From contig CAMKQS010000036.1 in the NCBI GenBank assembly GCA_946414975.1, forward strand, positions 1 to 15,181: a DNA stretch of 15,181 bases. Direction: 5' to 3'. A program made the position numbers and the translations under genes. The stretch is from an uncultured Caryophanales bacterium (GTDB lineage Bacteria; Bacillota_I; Bacilli_A; RF39; UBA660). The notes beneath the pieces are model-generated. The model was not told where the DNA came from. It saw nothing but the letters and a program-made list of their open reading frames with translations, and did no database searches. Shown here piece by piece: positions 13,929-15,181 of this stretch. Numbering within the stretch: position 1 is the first letter of the stretch; each line of letters starts with the position of its first letter.

Positions 13929-15181
13929 TATACACCCTCTTCAAAATTTGCAACATTAGCAAACGTACTTGTATTTCTTTGAAATATAAGTGGAATGTCC
14001 ATAAGTGGACCATTACGATGTTTTCTAATTACAAATTCCATTAAACTATTCTCTTTTTCTCTTTCTTCATCACTACAATGAAGAAAAGCAACTATATCAG
14101 CATCCTGTTCTATCGCTCCCGATTCTCTTAAATCACTAAGCATTGGCTTTTTATCTGTTCGCTGTTCAATACCACGAGACAACTGTGATAATGCTATTAC
14201 AGGAACATCAAGTTCCATGGCCATTGTCTTTAATGCACGAGATATATCTGATACTTCTTGTTGTCTATTTGCACCACTCTTACTATTTCCTTGAATTAAA
14301 GTTAAGTAATCTATTACAACTATATCTAATCCTGATGGAGATGCAGCAAGACGTCTACATTTAGCTCTAATTTCATTAACAGTTATTCCAGCAGTATCAT
14401 CTATAAATATTCGTGATTCAGAAAGTCTACTTACAGCTTCATTAACTCTTTTCCAATCACTATGATTTAAATTACCAGTTTTAAGCTTTCCAGAATCAAT
14501 TTGACCTACTGATGCAAGCATACGAGTAGCAAGTTGTTCTGCTCCCATTTCCATATTAAACAAAGCAACACTCTTTTTGGCGTTTATAGCAATATTATTT
14601 ACCATATTAAGTGCAATTGCAGTTTTTCCCATACCAGGACGAGCAGCAATTATAATAAGCTCATGAGGATGAAATCCGGATGTTATTTTATCAAGTTCAT
14701 AATAACCTGTTGGAATACCTGTTATATCACCTTTCATAGAAGCTAATTTTTCTAAATCGTTTTGTGTTTTTACAAGCACATCTTGAATAGTCTTAAACTC
14801 CGTAGAACGAATATTTTTTGATACATCAAATATCTTTTTTTCAGCTGTTTCAATTACTTCATTTACATCATTAGTAGTATTATAACTTTCCGTAATAATA
14901 CTTGTTGCCTCATCAATAAGCTTACGAAGTACAAACTTGTCTTCTACTATCTTAATATATTCATCAACATTAGCTGCTGTTGGTACACTTTCAATTACCT
15001 CAGTTAAATACTCAATACCACCTACTTGGCCAAGCCAATTTCTATTATTTAACTCTTCTACAACAGTTGTTAAATCAACTGGTTTACCTTTACTATCTAA
15101 TTCATAAATGCAAGAAAATATTTTTTTATGACTATCTAAATAAAAAGAATCCTCTTTTAAGTTTTCAAGTACTTTCTGCAT
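13928..15181 (-). CDS. dnaB: Replicative DNA helicase DnaB (DnaC in Bacillus), 5' end cut off
   Basis: 417 residues are visible; the Met at the window edge is almost certainly internal, because DnaB proteins have about 25-30 more residues before this point (QKVLENLKEDSFYLDSHKKIF normally follows a VLGSIF-type helix). DnaB is the ring-shaped hexameric helicase that unwinds DNA ahead of the fork. The N-terminal domain with ESVPTAANVDEY, the linker, and the RecA-like domain are present, with Walker A RPGMGKT (181-187), Walker B VVIDYL (288-293), LSQLSR (331-336) and SDLRESGAIEQDADIVAFL (349-367). There is no intein and no frameshift. It is the upstream gene of the operon continuing with the M23 peptidase, walJ and rlmH; the promoter is outside the window. 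Confidence 0.97.
   Translation of the reverse strand: MQKVLENLKEDSFYLDSHKKIFSCIYELDSKGKPVDLTTVVEELNNRNWLGQVGGIEYLTEVIESVPTAANVDEYIKIVEDKFVLRKLIDEATSIITESYNTTNDVNEVIETAEKKIFDVSKNIRSTEFKTIQDVLVKTQNDLEKLASMKGDITGIPTGYYELDKITSGFHPHELIIIAARPGMGKTAIALNMVNNIAINAKKSVALFNMEMGAEQLATRMLASVGQIDSGKLKTGNLNHSDWKRVNEAVSRLSESRIFIDDTAGITVNEIRAKCRRLAASPSGLDIVVIDYLTLIQGNSKSGANRQQEVSDISRALKTMAMELDVPVIALSQLSRGIEQRTDKKPMLSDLRESGAIEQDADIVAFLHCSDEEREKENSLMEFVIRKHRNGPLMDIPLIFQRNTSTFANVANFEEGV

Noticed and set aside
15179..15181. ATG at the window edge as the true start of dnaB
   Set aside because: The first visible residues align inside the DnaB N-terminal domain, so about 25-30 residues are missing beyond the edge.

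Overview
The window is very AT-rich and tightly packed, and looks like the chromosome of a low-GC Firmicute (Bacilli side), perhaps one of the uncultured lineages near Erysipelotrichales and the Mollicutes. The reasons are: gene order close to two Bacillus subtilis neighbourhoods (spoIID-spoIIQ-mbl and dnaB/walJ/rlmH/tilS/ftsH); Gram-positive wall genes (MurJ of the YtgP type, FemABX, Mbl, SpoIID/SpoIIQ, LysM-G5-M23 peptidase); AGGAGGTGAT-like ribosome binding sites; and TTGnnn-17-TATAAT promoters. TGA is used as a stop (tilS, walJ) and the tryptophan codons I checked are TGG, so this is not the mycoplasma code. It is a walled cell with at least part of the sporulation engulfment machinery.

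Layout, left to right. Positions 1-49: the 5' part of a tRNA-Leu(UAA) gene on the minus strand with its own promoter. Positions 138-5142, all minus, reading murJ > rpiB-like > DUF1146 membrane protein > spoIID > spoIIQ, a terminator at the spoIIQ stop, then mbl with its own extended -10 promoter. murJ and the plus-strand femABX gene (5243-6439) diverge from back-to-back promoters whose -35 boxes are one base apart. A bidirectional terminator at about 6431-6470 separates femABX from a convergent, unrecognised 348-residue gene (6468-7514) that has its own near-consensus promoter. Then, again minus: tilS > ftsH (ATGA overlap, own promoter upstream of tilS). Finally the operon dnaB > LysM-G5-M23 peptidase > walJ > rlmH, whose genes overlap by 1 to 4 bases, ending in a terminator at the rlmH stop. 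dnaB runs off the right edge.

How the genes work together: most products act at the envelope. MurJ flips lipid II, FemABX adds the interpeptide bridge, Mbl organises elongation, the LysM-G5-M23 protein cuts peptidoglycan, SpoIID/SpoIIQ remodel wall and bridge membranes during engulfment, and FtsH is the membrane quality-control protease. The rest is core information processing (DnaB helicase, TilS and RlmH RNA modification, WalJ).

There is no gap over 300 bases without a gene. I see no CRISPR array, insertion sequence, prophage or obvious defence system; this is mostly conserved chromosome. The points most worth a second look are a Rho_N/SAP-like helical motif at the FtsH C-terminus, the unrecognised gene next to it, a SpoIIQ that has lost all expected zinc ligands, an RpiB with several altered active-site positions, and the peptidase gene where walRKHI would be expected.
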